A stretch of DNA of 64,000 nt from CBDFHF01 sp965247565 (GCA_965247565.1 CBDFHF010000003.1:1364001-1428000); one strand, 5' to 3'; counted from the stretch's first letter, positions 43,651-53,155 are shown. Numbers and translations: made by a program. Notes: a model not told the origin generated them from the sequence alone.

Positions 43651-43857
43651 TTACAATCTGACAAAGTAAGGTAATGCCATTAATAAAACGCCAACTCCAA
43701 TCAACAAAGGCACTGAATCAACAAAATACGGGTATACCATCAAGCCTATGCCCGTCACTAAAGGTATTGTCCTTTGCTGTTTTTTACCGTACATAAAAAA
43801 GCCCAAGCCAATCGAACTGAATAACACACCCCATAGTAGCAGCGCTTCATTTGCCAT
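43651..43857 (-). CDS. Small conserved-type membrane protein, 68 residues
   Basis: A 68-residue protein with two membrane helices (about 6-22 and 33-66) around a short basic loop (YGKKQQRT). It contains the repeated motif LVTGIGLMVYPYFV ... LIGVGVLLMALPYFV. Similar tiny proteins are often annotated as 'amino acid transport protein' without evidence. Function is unknown. It is isolated, with the DnaA-box pair just downstream. Confidence 0.7.
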   Translation of the reverse strand: MANEALLLWGVLFSSIGLGFFMYGKKQQRTIPLVTGIGLMVYPYFVDSVPLLIGVGVLLMALPYFVRL

Positions 43858-43947
43858 AAAAATTTCCGGTTCTGTTGAGTAGATTGAGTTGAAGTATGGC
43901 CGGTTAGCCTGGATTGTCCAGGGGTGAATGGGTTTGATTAAGAAGAG

Positions 43948-44123
43948 TTGATGCTAGTAATGATCCGACTTTATGAAGTGTCAATTAACTTCGACTTCGC
44001 TAGGAACGCAACGGTAACGTGCCCAACCGAAGTAGAAGCGTATCACAACCACTTCAAACACTAGTAGGAACGAAACCACATCTCTAAAAACCTTGTCCGG
44101 AATTATCCGAACAAGGTTTTTTT
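43948..44123 (+). ncRNA. Candidate small RNA with its own promoter and terminator
   Basis: In the 439-bp gap between two minus-strand genes, a possible plus-strand promoter (TTGATG 43948-43953, 16 bp, TTTATG 43970-43975) precedes about 140 nt that end in a strong intrinsic terminator (44086-44123). Between them are short complementary segments (ACTTCG/CGAAGT near 43994-44030) and two AGGAA motifs, as in CsrA/RsmA-binding RNAs, though too few to assert that. No frame is coding. The same terminator could serve aguA on the other strand, so the RNA is a hypothesis. Confidence 0.3.
44086..44123. terminator. Bidirectional intrinsic terminator
   Basis: CCTTGTCCGG (44091-44100) and CCGAACAAGG (44107-44116) form a 10-bp stem with one mismatch and a 6-nt loop; seven T residues follow on the plus strand and five on the minus strand. 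It may end aguA (stop 44297, minus strand) or a plus-strand small RNA. Confidence 0.8.
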
Positions 44124-44296
44124 ATGTTCGATGTTTTTTAGTCTTCTGCGGAAACGGCTTTCAGCTGTGATGCCAATAAACAGTTTTAATGCTTAAAGGT
44201 CGGATCTGAATAATTAATTGCACGGTTTGAACAGCTGACTCCGATTACAAAACCTCTCCGGCTGTAATCGGAATATAGACCCTCTCAGGAATTTTT

Positions 44297-45325
44297 TTAA
44301 CCGGTATTGACCACCTCCCCTTCAGGAAATTGCATGGTCATGCAATGCAAGCTGCCGTATTGATGCACTAACGGACGGCAAGGGGTAGGAATAATGTAGT
44401 GTTCTGGAAAGCATTCACCAATACGCTTTAACGCTACATCATCCATCTCATCGCCATAAACTGGCACCATTACAGCGTGGTTAATGATCAAAAAATTTGA
44501 ATAATTCGCTGGTAACTGTTGACCGTCTTCATCGTAAATTGGTTTTGGCAAAGGTAATGGGACTAGATGATAGGCATCGCCATCCTGGGTTCTGAAATCC
44601 TGAAGCTGTTGCTCCATGTATTTTAAGCCGCGATAGTGTGGATCGTCTTCGTTGTCACAGCTGGTATATGCAATCGTGGTTGCGGAGCAAAATCTAGCCA
44701 AGGTATCGATGTGGGCATCGGTATCATCGCCGGTCAGATTTTCCTGATCCAGCCATAAAACTCTTTTTGCGCCTAAATGCTCATCAAGCTGTTGTTCAAT
44801 TTCTTGCTGGGTTAAACCCAGATTGCGGTTTGGATTTAGTAGACATTGTTTAGTCGTCATAATGGTGTTAACACCATCGCTTTCCACGCTGCCGCCTTCC
44901 AAAATAAAATCAATGTCGCTGTGCCTAGCGCCCTTGAATGGTTTGCAGTTGAGCAATTTATGATTTAACGCGTTATCGTTTTGGTGCGGATATTTTTCGC
45001 CCCAGCCATTAAATTTAAAATTGAGATGGGTTAAACCCGCTTCTTTTTCGACAGTTAAAAAAACCGTATCGCGCACCCAAATATCGTTAACAACGGCTTG
45101 GATAAATTCAACATTGTTGCTGTTTTCCAGCAAATTCTGGATATGTTTTTGGTGCTCATCATCCCGGCACACAATTAACAGTTTTTGGTATTGACTGATG
45201 GTGTCAGCAATAACACTATACGATTGCTCAACCGCCTGCAAACGGTTGCTGAAATCGCCGGTTTTATGCGGCCAGGCGATTAATACGGCAGATTGTTTTT
45301 CCCACTCGGCTGGAAATCTAGTCAT
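44297..45325 (-). CDS. aguA: Agmatine deiminase
   Basis: AguA hydrolyses agmatine to N-carbamoylputrescine and ammonia in polyamine metabolism. ATG 45325 is preferred (RBS AGGAA, 8-bp overlap with recN); it starts MTRFPAEWEKQSAVLIAWPH as the family does. Other blocks: VVNDIWVRDTVFL, FILEGGSVESDGVNTIMTT, GDDTDAHIDTLARF and the catalytic Cys in YGSLHCMTMQFPEG. The length (342) is typical. No aguB is adjacent. Being last in nadK-recN-aguA suggests cotranscription. Confidence 0.93.
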   Translation of the reverse strand: MTRFPAEWEKQSAVLIAWPHKTGDFSNRLQAVEQSYSVIADTISQYQKLLIVCRDDEHQKHIQNLLENSNNVEFIQAVVNDIWVRDTVFLTVEKEAGLTHLNFKFNGWGEKYPHQNDNALNHKLLNCKPFKGARHSDIDFILEGGSVESDGVNTIMTTKQCLLNPNRNLGLTQQEIEQQLDEHLGAKRVLWLDQENLTGDDTDAHIDTLARFCSATTIAYTSCDNEDDPHYRGLKYMEQQLQDFRTQDGDAYHLVPLPLPKPIYDEDGQQLPANYSNFLIINHAVMVPVYGDEMDDVALKRIGECFPEHYIIPTPCRPLVHQYGSLHCMTMQFPEGEVVNTG

Positions 45326-47000
45326 GGTTTTGAGTTCCTGTAAGTAACATTTCTTTGGCATGAGCCAGCGTGTTGGCGGTGATATTTACGCCACCCAACA
45401 TTCTGGCGATTTCTTCAATGCGTTGAGCTTGATCTAACAGACTAACGTGGGACGAAGTAATGTCGGTTTGCTTATCTTTGGAAACAAACAAATGTTGGTG
45501 CGCTTGCGCTGCCACTTGTGGCAAATGCGTGACGCACAACACTTGCCGGTTACTACTTAAGCTGCGTAGCTTTTGCCCGACAATTTCTGCAATTCCGCCT
45601 CCTATGCCGGAATCGACCTCATCAAAAATCATGGTGGGGGTAGTTTTATCATTGGATGTTGTGACTTGGATAGCCAAGCTGATACGTGACAACTCGCCAC
45701 CGGAAGCGACTTTAGCCAGTGGTTTCGGCGGCAACCCCGGATTGGCGCTAACTAAAAAAGTAACATTATCCAAACCGTTCAGCTTGGGTATTTCGCTGTC
45801 CTGTGCGGCTATCTCCACCAAAAACTCGCCCTGCGGCATACCCAGTTCTTTAATCATGGCGGAAATTTGCTGTTGCAATTTCGCCGCACTCAAGTGACGT
45901 TGCTCGGACAATTGCCCGGCAAGTTGCTGATATTGTTGTAGCGCTTGCTCGGCACTGATCGTTAATGCCTCAATACGTTCGCTGCTGTGAGTAATGTTAT
46001 CCAGCTCCAATTCCAGCTTGTTCAATACACCAGGCAATTCATCCGGAGTGATGTGATGCTTCCGGCTCAACCGTTGAATGACGCCGATTTGGTTTTCCAG
46101 CTCTTCCATGCGCTGCGGATCAGCTTCTTGAGCTTCCAGAAAATGTCGCAATTGTGACGCGGCCTCTTCGGTTTGAATCTGCGCTTCCGTGAGCATGGTT
46201 ATAACTTCCTGCAATTCCGGCGCAAAGCGCACGATGTGATTTAATTCACTGAGGCTGCGATTAAGCATTTGGTTCACAGACAGTTGATCACCCTCATAAA
46301 GTACATCTAATTGCGCTTGGCCGGTAGTTAAAATCTGGCCCAAATTTGCCTGCTTGCTATGTTCTTCAGACAACGCTGCATAATCAAAGTGACTTAAATC
46401 CAACTGTTGCAATTCATCTATTTGATAACGCAATAATTCCTCCCTTTCACTCTGGTCGGTGCTGGCTTTCAACAATTGCTGCAACTCTTTGTGGGTCTTT
46501 TGCCAGGATCGATAGCACTCATTAACGGCGTCCAGTAGTTTCTGATTTTTACCAAAACCGTCTAACAGACGACGTTGTTCGTCATTGTTTAACAAGGTTA
46601 AATGAGCATGTTGACCGTGAATTTCTACCAGCTTTTCACTCAACTCTTGCAAAGATTGCAACGTGACCGGGCGATTGTTGATATACGCCTTGGAGCGGCC
46701 GTCCTGACTGATGATGCGCCGAATTAAACATTGCTGCTCGGTATCCAAATCGTTAGCTTGCAGCCATTGCTGTGCTTGCGGCGCATCGCTCAGATCAAAT
46801 TCCAGATTGATCTCCGCGCGCTGGCTCTCAGGGCGCACATAACCGGAATCAGCACGATCTCCCAGTGCCAGACCTAACGCAGTCAATAAAATAGATTTAC
46901 CCGCACCGGTTTCACCTGTTAACACGGACATGCCTTTGGATAAATCAAGATCGAGTGACTTGACTACAGCAAGATCAATTATATTAAGGTTTACTAGCAT
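45318..47000 (-). CDS. recN: DNA repair protein RecN
   Basis: A 560-residue SMC-like ATPase acting in double-strand break repair. Walker A is GETGAGKSILLTALGLALG, followed by a long coiled-coil region (about 160-360), the ABC signature KVASGGELSRISLAI and Walker B TMIFDEVDSGIGG. It overlaps nadK by 17 bp and aguA by 8 bp. A LexA box was not found by eye in front of this overlapped start, so SOS control, if any, would act upstream of nadK. Confidence 0.96.
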   Translation of the reverse strand: MLVNLNIIDLAVVKSLDLDLSKGMSVLTGETGAGKSILLTALGLALGDRADSGYVRPESQRAEINLEFDLSDAPQAQQWLQANDLDTEQQCLIRRIISQDGRSKAYINNRPVTLQSLQELSEKLVEIHGQHAHLTLLNNDEQRRLLDGFGKNQKLLDAVNECYRSWQKTHKELQQLLKASTDQSEREELLRYQIDELQQLDLSHFDYAALSEEHSKQANLGQILTTGQAQLDVLYEGDQLSVNQMLNRSLSELNHIVRFAPELQEVITMLTEAQIQTEEAASQLRHFLEAQEADPQRMEELENQIGVIQRLSRKHHITPDELPGVLNKLELELDNITHSSERIEALTISAEQALQQYQQLAGQLSEQRHLSAAKLQQQISAMIKELGMPQGEFLVEIAAQDSEIPKLNGLDNVTFLVSANPGLPPKPLAKVASGGELSRISLAIQVTTSNDKTTPTMIFDEVDSGIGGGIAEIVGQKLRSLSSNRQVLCVTHLPQVAAQAHQHLFVSKDKQTDITSSHVSLLDQAQRIEEIARMLGGVNITANTLAHAKEMLLTGTQNHD

Positions 47001-47889
47001 GAGACTCCGCGTTGTAGCTGCTGCTCCAGTTAAGTTTATTTCTGAGAATCTGAAAAAAGTCGTGGCCTTCAGGATGCAAAATCCGAATCGGCATCGGTTC
47101 TTTTTTAATCAAAATCTTGTCGCTAATCAATACCTCCGGTATCTCAATATGATCGCAAGTCACCAAGGCATTGATTTGTTTGGTTTGACAAAAGCTGATT
47201 TCAATTTCTGCCGAGTCATGAATCACAATCGGGCGATTAGATAAAGTATGTGGATTCAGTGGCACCAACACTAACGCGGGTAACGATGGGTACAATATCG
47301 GCCCACCGGCAGATAAGGAATAGGCCGTGGAGCCGGTCGGCGTTGAAATGATCAGGCCATCCGAACGTTGAGAGTTTAAAAACACATTGTCAATTTTAGT
47401 AATAATCTCAATCATGCTAGGCGTTACCCAGCGATGGATTGCCACTTCATTCACCGCAGTTTCTTCATGAATGACTCGACCACTACGAATTACCTTGGTA
47501 CGCAGCAAATAGCGCTTTTCTTCGTTGTAGTGGCCTTGCAAAATACTATGCAATTTTCCCGGCAAATCGTCCGGCGAAATATCCACCAAAAAACCTAATC
47601 GCCCTAGATTGATGCCTATTAACGGAATGTCATACGCCACAATTGCGCGAGCGGCGGCGAGAAACGTACCGTCTCCGCCGACAGCAATCACTAAATCGCA
47701 GTGTTTGCCTAGCTCATCGACCGGGCATTCCTTAACATCAGAACCGTTAACAAACTGAGTGCTATCACTAGCAACTTTGACCACAAAATGCTGCTGAGTT
47801 AAATAGCTATACAACAGAGATAAAGTGGCAGCAATGCTAGGGTCACTGGGTTTGCCGATCAAGCCGATGGTTTTAAAAAGTGTTTGCAT
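46984..47889 (-). CDS. nadK: NAD kinase
   Basis: NadK phosphorylates NAD to NADP. The 301-residue protein shows the GGDGTFLAAAR motif, GINLGRLGFLVD, the NEVAIHR region, and the STPTGSTAYSLSAGGPI signature, followed by LSNRPIVIHDSAEIEI. The start is at 47889. The nadK-recN order is conserved in gammaproteobacteria. The C terminus runs about 20 residues into the recN start, an overlap that favours coupled translation. Confidence 0.95.
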   Translation of the reverse strand: MQTLFKTIGLIGKPSDPSIAATLSLLYSYLTQQHFVVKVASDSTQFVNGSDVKECPVDELGKHCDLVIAVGGDGTFLAAARAIVAYDIPLIGINLGRLGFLVDISPDDLPGKLHSILQGHYNEEKRYLLRTKVIRSGRVIHEETAVNEVAIHRWVTPSMIEIITKIDNVFLNSQRSDGLIISTPTGSTAYSLSAGGPILYPSLPALVLVPLNPHTLSNRPIVIHDSAEIEISFCQTKQINALVTCDHIEIPEVLISDKILIKKEPMPIRILHPEGHDFFQILRNKLNWSSSYNAESHASKP

Positions 47890-47995
47890 TGCAATTTAAT
47901 CCGTTAAAAGCATTCGATTATACAAAAATTCGCTTACAAGCCAATGAGTTTCGGATGTTACAGATTAAATCAGGATTATCGACAGTAGAGAGTAC

Positions 47996-48427
47996 TTAAA
48001 AAGCGGGGTTATTAATAGTTTGTATAATGCCCCATAGCTCATCCGGGCAATAAACCGGCAATTCTGCCTGCTTAAAATCCTTGATATTACGGCTGACAAA
48101 ACCATCAACTAAGGCATAACATCCTGACTGATACAATACCGCGTCCTCAAAATCGTCAAAAGCTGAATTGGCTGCGCTCTGTAACACCTGTTGATTAACT
48201 TCAGCGATAACAAATAGCTGTAACAAATGTTGTATGGCTTGTCTAGCCACTTGCTTCCCTTTTGCCTTGGCAACCAAATAATCCAACGTTGTAATGGTTG
48301 TTGCGCACAACACACCTGAGATTAAGTTTTGCTCAATGGCTGAAAATAGCCTAATCGCAACATCTGCATAGGGTTCGCGCCGTAACAATAAATCAAGCAC
48401 AACATTGGTATCAAACAGAATTTTCAC
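47996..48427 (-). CDS. vapC: PIN-domain toxin (VapC-like)
   Basis: A 143-residue PIN-fold ribonuclease. The first acidic residue is in KILFDTNVVLDLLLRREPY, the next in LISGVLCATTITTLDYL (Thr-rich strand), and the acidic pair toward the end in FDDFEDAVLYQSGC and DGFVSRNIKDFK. Its start overlaps the antitoxin stop by 4 bp (ATGA), the usual toxin-antitoxin layout. RNA targets cannot be predicted. Confidence 0.87.
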   Translation of the reverse strand: MKILFDTNVVLDLLLRREPYADVAIRLFSAIEQNLISGVLCATTITTLDYLVAKAKGKQVARQAIQHLLQLFVIAEVNQQVLQSAANSAFDDFEDAVLYQSGCYALVDGFVSRNIKDFKQAELPVYCPDELWGIIQTINNPAF

Positions 48428-48663
48428 AAATACTTGTCCAGCAAATGTTGCTTATAATCTGCCTCATCTACATTGGAATCCGCCAGAATCCCTGTTAGGG
48501 CGTGCGTAATAGGCAAATTGATTTTGGCTTCGGAAGGTTGCTGCGTTAAGCAATAAAAATAATCGGCGACAATTTGCGATAAGGATTTATCGTGATTCTT
48601 TGCGTATTCTTTAGCATTAAGAATCAGCTCATCTTCCAAACGGAGTGTTAGTTTTGTTTGCAT
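48424..48663 (-). CDS. RHH-type antitoxin of the VapC-like toxin
   Basis: A 79-residue protein starting MQTKLTLRLEDELILNAK, a ribbon-helix-helix DNA-binding segment of the DUF6364 type, then a tail (VDEADYKQHLLDKYL) that should bind the PIN toxin. ATG 48663 is preferred; the frame is open to 48765 but those 34 residues are hydrophobic and unlike an antitoxin. It overlaps the toxin by 4 bp. Such antitoxins repress their own promoter. Confidence 0.8.
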   Translation of the reverse strand: MQTKLTLRLEDELILNAKEYAKNHDKSLSQIVADYFYCLTQQPSEAKINLPITHALTGILADSNVDEADYKQHLLDKYL

Positions 48664-49060
48664 AAAATCACTTAAAATAAGACGTACAATTAAATGCAGA
48701 TAATACGTCAACAAAAATGACGCAGCAAGCAGTTTGTGTCCGTTAACAGCAGCGTATAAATCCAAAATTGTTGCAGAAAAAAAACGCGAAAAAACACAGC
48801 TCCTCAGGTTAGATGCGCAGTAGCAGTCAGGTTGAATACCTGAGATTTTCGTAGCCTCCCCTTAGCCTCATATCTGTGAGGCGGTTTTGACGATTAGATT
48901 TCCTGTCCTTTTGACTTGCAGTAATAAATCAGTACACTCATAACCAAGGGTTGGCTTCAATCTGACAGTTAGTTATTGATAGGGCATTAACCTTTTCCAT
49001 TCGTTTATAAAGTAATTCAGATAACCACATATCAATAGTTACTATTCAGGGGGAAATACC
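48664..49060. other. Intergenic region between antitoxin and PD40/DUF11 gene
   Basis: No gene is seen. Two inverted repeats lie here: CTCAGGT/ACCTGAG (48803-48809 and 48838-48844, 28-nt loop) and GCCTCA/TGAGGC (48865-48870 and 48877-48882, then GGTTTT, a weak terminator on the plus strand). The region should hold the antitoxin promoter and the leader of the following plus-strand gene (RBS AGGGGGAAA before ATG 49061). Confidence 0.45.
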
Positions 49061-51091
49061 ATGCACATCAAAAACTTCAAATTGGCGCAAGCAGTCACAT
49101 TCCTGATAGGTACCATCATAGCGTGGACTTATCAAATTTCACCTGTTCAGGCTGCGGCACCATTTACAGAGCTAGTCAGTATAAGTTCGAGCGGAGTGGC
49201 AAGTAATCAAACCAGCGACTTATCCAGCATATCCTCAGATGGCCGTTTCGTGGTTTTCTTATCCGGTGCTGACAACTTGGTATCGGGAGATATCTTTGCC
49301 AGAACGGATAATAACGTTTTCCTTCATGATCGTGTAAACGGTAGTACAGAGATGATCGATCTCGATTTCAACGGTGCTCATCCTCCTGCGTTTAGTATTG
49401 GAAATTTGGATAACGAGTACTTCCATCCAGCGGTTTCGACAGATGGACGATTCGTAGTATTTGTATCGAGGGGGCCGCTTGTGCCTGGCGACAATGACCA
49501 ATCAGGTGGTGTATATCTTCGTGATCGCCTCACAGGGACGCTTGAGCGCATCAGCGTTGACTCAAATGGCAAGTCACTAGGCGGTGTCAGCCCCAATATT
49601 ACGCCTGATGGACGGTTTATAACATTTCGGACGAGTAAGCCGGGTAATGATGTGCAAATCTACCTTCGTGATCGTGTACTCGGAACACTGGAATCAATCC
49701 CTTCAGTCCACTCAGTGGATCACCAAATTACACCGGATGGCCGTTTTATCGTGTTTGCTGGGGAATCTGATGTAGTTCCGACTAATGCACTATTGGGCGC
49801 TCTGTTTGTTCTGGACCGTCAGTTAGGGACGACGGAAAGAGTAGACGTCAAATCCAACGGTGAGCCACCATTAGCAAATGAAGTGGGCGTGACCACGCAG
49901 CCCGACATTTCCGCAGATGGGCGTTTTGTTGCGTTTGTTTCTGGCTCCAGTGATCTCGTTCCTGGAGACACACCGTCAAGTTTTGATGTCTTTGTCCACG
50001 ACCGCCAAACCGGCACTACCGAACTCATCAGCTCGAACGCAAATGGGAAACCAGCTGGCCTCACTGTGTCAGCAGCGCGTATCTCTGCGGATGGCAGATT
50101 TGTTGTGTTCAGTGGCGATCTAAGAGGATTTGGGAATGTTGGATTTGCTGTATATCTGCGAGATCGTCAAACAGGGACGACTGAACTTATTAGCATCAAC
50201 ATAAACAATAACGACGAGCATCACACTGCCTTTGCCGTAAGACCTGACATTTCCGCAGATGCACGTTACGTATCTTTTACGTCGACGGGTCCGGACTTAG
50301 TTCCAGGAGTGAACGACCATGGGCAGCGAATATTTGTTCGCGACCGTGGTGTGACAGGCGCACCTAACTCTGCCGGCTTGTCGGTTACCCTTGCTGACAG
50401 TCCTGATCCGGTCACCGTCGGTAACCCGCTGACCTATACTGCTTTCGTGACCAATAACGGCTCCGCAGCAGCGACAGATGTGCAACTGAGCGTGACACTC
50501 CCCAATGGAGCTAACTTCATTTCCGCATCCGCTGGATGCATACCTTCAGGTGTGGATGTTTCATGCACTATTGGTGGTCTCGCGGCGGGTGCTCAAGTCA
50601 ATCGTTCCATCGTTGTAGCTCCAACGCAAGCGGGAGGCATGAACGCACAGGCTTCGGTCTCAGCAAAAGACTCTGCAAATACTCAAGCCAATACCGTTAC
50701 TACCGTTGCCGCAGCATCCGGAACCCAAGTTTCAGCTGATCTTGCCCTGACCATGAGCGCGCCCAAATCCGTCAAGGCAGGCAAAAACGTGCTTTATACT
50801 TTCACGGTAAAAAACAAAACGAAGGTTATCGCGCCCTCCGTCGCCATCAATAGCCAATTGCCAGACACGGTGACGCTGCTTAAAAGCCCCCCTTACTGCA
50901 CAGTTACGGGGAGTCAATTAGCCTGCAATCTAAAGAAACCGCTGGGCAAAAAAAAGAGCAAGAGCTTTAGCATCAAAGTCAAAACAACTACAAAAGGTCT
51001 GATTACCAATACCGCCAGCGTCAGTAGCACCGCTGTCAATGACACCAATCTACGCAACAACACGGTGTCGAAATCGACTAAGGTGAAGTAA
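49061..51091 (+). CDS. Secreted beta-propeller (TolB/PD40-like) protein with DUF11 repeats
   Basis: A 676-residue secreted protein. Residues 1-32 form a signal peptide ending SPVQAAA. Residues about 40-435 contain seven or so PD40 (WD40-like) repeats with the recurrent phrase ISADGRFVVF(V)S and a following DRxTGTTELIS segment, forming a propeller. Two DUF11 (CARDB-like) beta domains follow (about 440-550 and 560-676), ending in a Lys/Ser-rich tail (KKSKSFSIKVK). No membrane anchor or sorting signal is visible, so it is probably extracellular. GC looks higher than its neighbours, and the gene sits beside a TA pair, hinting at acquisition. Function unknown. Confidence 0.85.
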   Translation: MHIKNFKLAQAVTFLIGTIIAWTYQISPVQAAAPFTELVSISSSGVASNQTSDLSSISSDGRFVVFLSGADNLVSGDIFARTDNNVFLHDRVNGSTEMIDLDFNGAHPPAFSIGNLDNEYFHPAVSTDGRFVVFVSRGPLVPGDNDQSGGVYLRDRLTGTLERISVDSNGKSLGGVSPNITPDGRFITFRTSKPGNDVQIYLRDRVLGTLESIPSVHSVDHQITPDGRFIVFAGESDVVPTNALLGALFVLDRQLGTTERVDVKSNGEPPLANEVGVTTQPDISADGRFVAFVSGSSDLVPGDTPSSFDVFVHDRQTGTTELISSNANGKPAGLTVSAARISADGRFVVFSGDLRGFGNVGFAVYLRDRQTGTTELISININNNDEHHTAFAVRPDISADARYVSFTSTGPDLVPGVNDHGQRIFVRDRGVTGAPNSAGLSVTLADSPDPVTVGNPLTYTAFVTNNGSAAATDVQLSVTLPNGANFISASAGCIPSGVDVSCTIGGLAAGAQVNRSIVVAPTQAGGMNAQASVSAKDSANTQANTVTTVAAASGTQVSADLALTMSAPKSVKAGKNVLYTFTVKNKTKVIAPSVAINSQLPDTVTLLKSPPYCTVTGSQLACNLKKPLGKKKSKSFSIKVKTTTKGLITNTASVSSTAVNDTNLRNNTVSKSTKVK

Positions 51092-51130
51092 TTCTGTAGG
51101 CCGGCACAGTCTTCGAGTGGAAAAAAGAAT

Positions 51131-51168
51131 GATGTTTCCGGCACTTCCAGTGTTGTGGCGGAAACATC
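51131..51168. repeat. 10-bp stem-loop after the propeller/DUF11 gene
   Basis: GATGTTTCCG (51131-51140) and CGGAAACATC (51159-51168) form a perfect 10-bp stem with an 18-nt loop, 40 bp after the stop codon. Downstream of it on the minus strand lies a T-rich stretch (ATTCTTTTTT), so it could terminate leftward transcription; on the plus strand there is no T-run. Confidence 0.5.
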
Positions 51169-51758
51169 CATAGGCAGATCATATGCTCGCATTCAAACAA
51201 ACTCCCGTAACCGGCGCACCATAAAATTGTCAAATGGGAGCCCCACTCTCAATAACTCGACATAATTGCGTAAAACCAGCACTTTTACTAAGCGAAAACG
51301 CGCCCCTTGAAAACACAGATCTTAACGCTTCTGGTGATTGATGATCTGCTTACTAAGATTTTTTCGATTCTCTACATTCCGCTTTCGAAATTTTCAGCGA
51401 ATGAAGCACACATATTGATTACGTGAGTGATGCGCTACTTGTCTTCTGCTCAGTCATGACATTGATAATGGTCAATTTAACGGTAATCACATTTTTGGGT
51501 ATGTTCCTGAAAAGGACTCACCCAACAAAGCCACCCTGCTACAATTTCATCAAAAAACGTAAAAATAGGCGGTTTCCAAGTAATAAACGAAAAAAACGAT
51601 CACCATCCATGTGAGCGTCAATGCTACGATATACCCGGAAATTCTTTGTAGATTTCGCGCTCTCTGCAATGTGCCACTAGAGTTTAAGCTTGCTCAATTG
51701 CAGGAACACGCTCCAGAAAACTAGCAATACAATACTCAATAACGATTAAAACTAGAAG
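51169..51758. other. Non-coding stretch before focA
   Basis: No supported gene in about 590 bp. A frame of 63 codons (GTG 51423 to TGA 51614) has one hydrophobic segment and a very basic tail (KKRKNRRFPSNKRKKR) but no ribosome binding site or recognisable family, so it is not called. No clear promoter or FNR box for focA was found. Confidence 0.4.
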
Positions 51759-52586
51759 ATGGAAAATTTTAATGTTGACGCCTATAAACCCAAGGAAATT
51801 GCTGATCGAATAGAGCAGATCAGCATTAGTAAAAGCACTACCGATCCGTTGAGGGTTTTTGCTCTAGCACTGCTGGCTGGGGCATTTATCGCCTTTGCAG
51901 CGGCTTTTTTTACTGTGGTGACGCACGACTCCACTTTAGGCTTGGGTATTACCCGGCTGATTGGTGGCTTAGCATTCTGTTTGGGGTTGATCCTGGTGGT
52001 AGTTGCTGGTGCGGAATTATTTACCGGCAATAACTTGTTAGTTATGGCCTGTGTTGATAAGAAAATTACCTTCAAACAATTATTGATTAATTGGACGGTG
52101 GTTTTTTTCGGTAATTTATGCGGATCGTTAGGTGTTGTTCTACTGATTTATTTCAGTGACCATTGGCTAATGGGTAACGGTGCGGTAGGCGCTAAAGCGG
52201 TGATGATAGCCAATAGTAAAGTCAATCTTGGCTTTCAGCAGGCTTTCACCTCGGGCATATTATGCAATGCCTTGGTTTGTTTAGCCGTATGGCTTTGTTT
52301 TGCCAGCCATACGGTGACCGATAAAATTTTAGCAATTATTTTTCCTATAAGCGCTTTTGTAACGCTTGGATTTGAGCACTCGGTTGCGAATATGTATTTT
52401 ATACCTGCGGGTATTTTGGCAAAGGCGAACCCGGTGGTTATCAAGATAAACAACGATTCAATTGATCTTTCTCACTTAAACTGGATTGGCTTTTTGTCTA
52501 ATTTGATGCCCGTCACCTTAGGCAACATGGTGGGCGGCGGTGTATTTGTGGGTATGATTTACTGGTTTATTTACTTAAGAAGCTAA
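51759..52586 (+). CDS. Formate/nitrite transporter (FocA/NirC family)
   Basis: A 275-residue FNT-family pentameric channel with six membrane segments. Signature blocks are GAFIAFAAAFFTVV (first helix), GAELFTGNNLLVM, SGILCNALVCLAVWL (second FNT signature) and GFEHSVANMYFIPAG with the pore-gating His. Formate is the likely substrate in a methylotroph, but nitrite cannot be excluded from sequence. No pflB or nir gene is adjacent. ATG 51759 is preceded by AGAAG (weak RBS). Confidence 0.9.
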   Translation: MENFNVDAYKPKEIADRIEQISISKSTTDPLRVFALALLAGAFIAFAAAFFTVVTHDSTLGLGITRLIGGLAFCLGLILVVVAGAELFTGNNLLVMACVDKKITFKQLLINWTVVFFGNLCGSLGVVLLIYFSDHWLMGNGAVGAKAVMIANSKVNLGFQQAFTSGILCNALVCLAVWLCFASHTVTDKILAIIFPISAFVTLGFEHSVANMYFIPAGILAKANPVVIKINNDSIDLSHLNWIGFLSNLMPVTLGNMVGGGVFVGMIYWFIYLRS

Positions 52587-52632
52587 CCTAAAAATAGCTT
52601 TAGGATGGGTTTTCTTTAGCTGTGTGGGGAAA

Positions 52633-53046
52633 TCAGATTACATCTGCCCGTGCGCGTCGAGCAATAAACCAATGCAACAGGAACACTACCGCATCAATTA
52701 GAATGACGATCAGGGTTTTAACTACCGTCTGAGTATTATCGCGGCGTTCGTTTGCCAATATGCGAGCAAAAGAATTTTCGCGCTGCTTCGAAAGCAATGC
52801 TTCGTCCAGAATGGATCTCGCCTTCTCTGCCTCTCCAGGATTCACAGACATAGAAAGACTTCTGTAACTACTGTTCCAGAAGTCGTCATTGGTTTGGTGC
52901 TCGGTGTATGTCGACGAACTGATCGTAAAGTCTGGATTGGTAATCCCAATAATTCCATAGAGCGTTATACCAAGTGAAATCACAAAGCAGATCACCGTAA
53001 CAAAGCAAACTGCCAAGGCATAAATTTCCAGGATGGATTTTTTCAA
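52633..53046 (-). CDS. Unknown protein with two membrane segments
   Basis: A 137-residue protein with an N-terminal hydrophobic helix (about 10-32, LAVCFVTVICFVISLGITLYG) and a C-terminal one (about 108-127, TLIVILIDAVVFLLHWFI), leaving a ~75-residue, Ser/Glu-rich loop, probably periplasmic, and a basic C-terminal tail (ARRARADV). I do not recognise a family. It converges with focA and is followed upstream by gnd. Confidence 0.65.
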   Translation of the reverse strand: MKKSILEIYALAVCFVTVICFVISLGITLYGIIGITNPDFTISSSTYTEHQTNDDFWNSSYRSLSMSVNPGEAEKARSILDEALLSKQRENSFARILANERRDNTQTVVKTLIVILIDAVVFLLHWFIARRARADVI

Positions 53047-53155
53047 CGGGATACTCCTTATGCAAACCAGATTCTGGATAAGCCTTCGGTAGCTTTAACT
53101 AACAAAAGCTTATCGTTCACAGATTTATTTGAGCGATGCGCGAATCAGAGATCCA

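Noticed and set aside
44041..44123. CsrB/RsmY-type regulatory RNA
   Set aside because: Only two or three GGA motifs are present, fewer than such RNAs usually carry; kept only as an unnamed sRNA candidate.
48664..48765. Longer antitoxin starting at 48765
   Set aside because: The added 34 residues are hydrophobic and lack an RBS; ATG 48663 gives the normal RHH start.
51423..51614. 63-codon frame with a GTG start and basic tail
   Set aside because: No RBS, no family and no conserved context; too weak to list as a gene.
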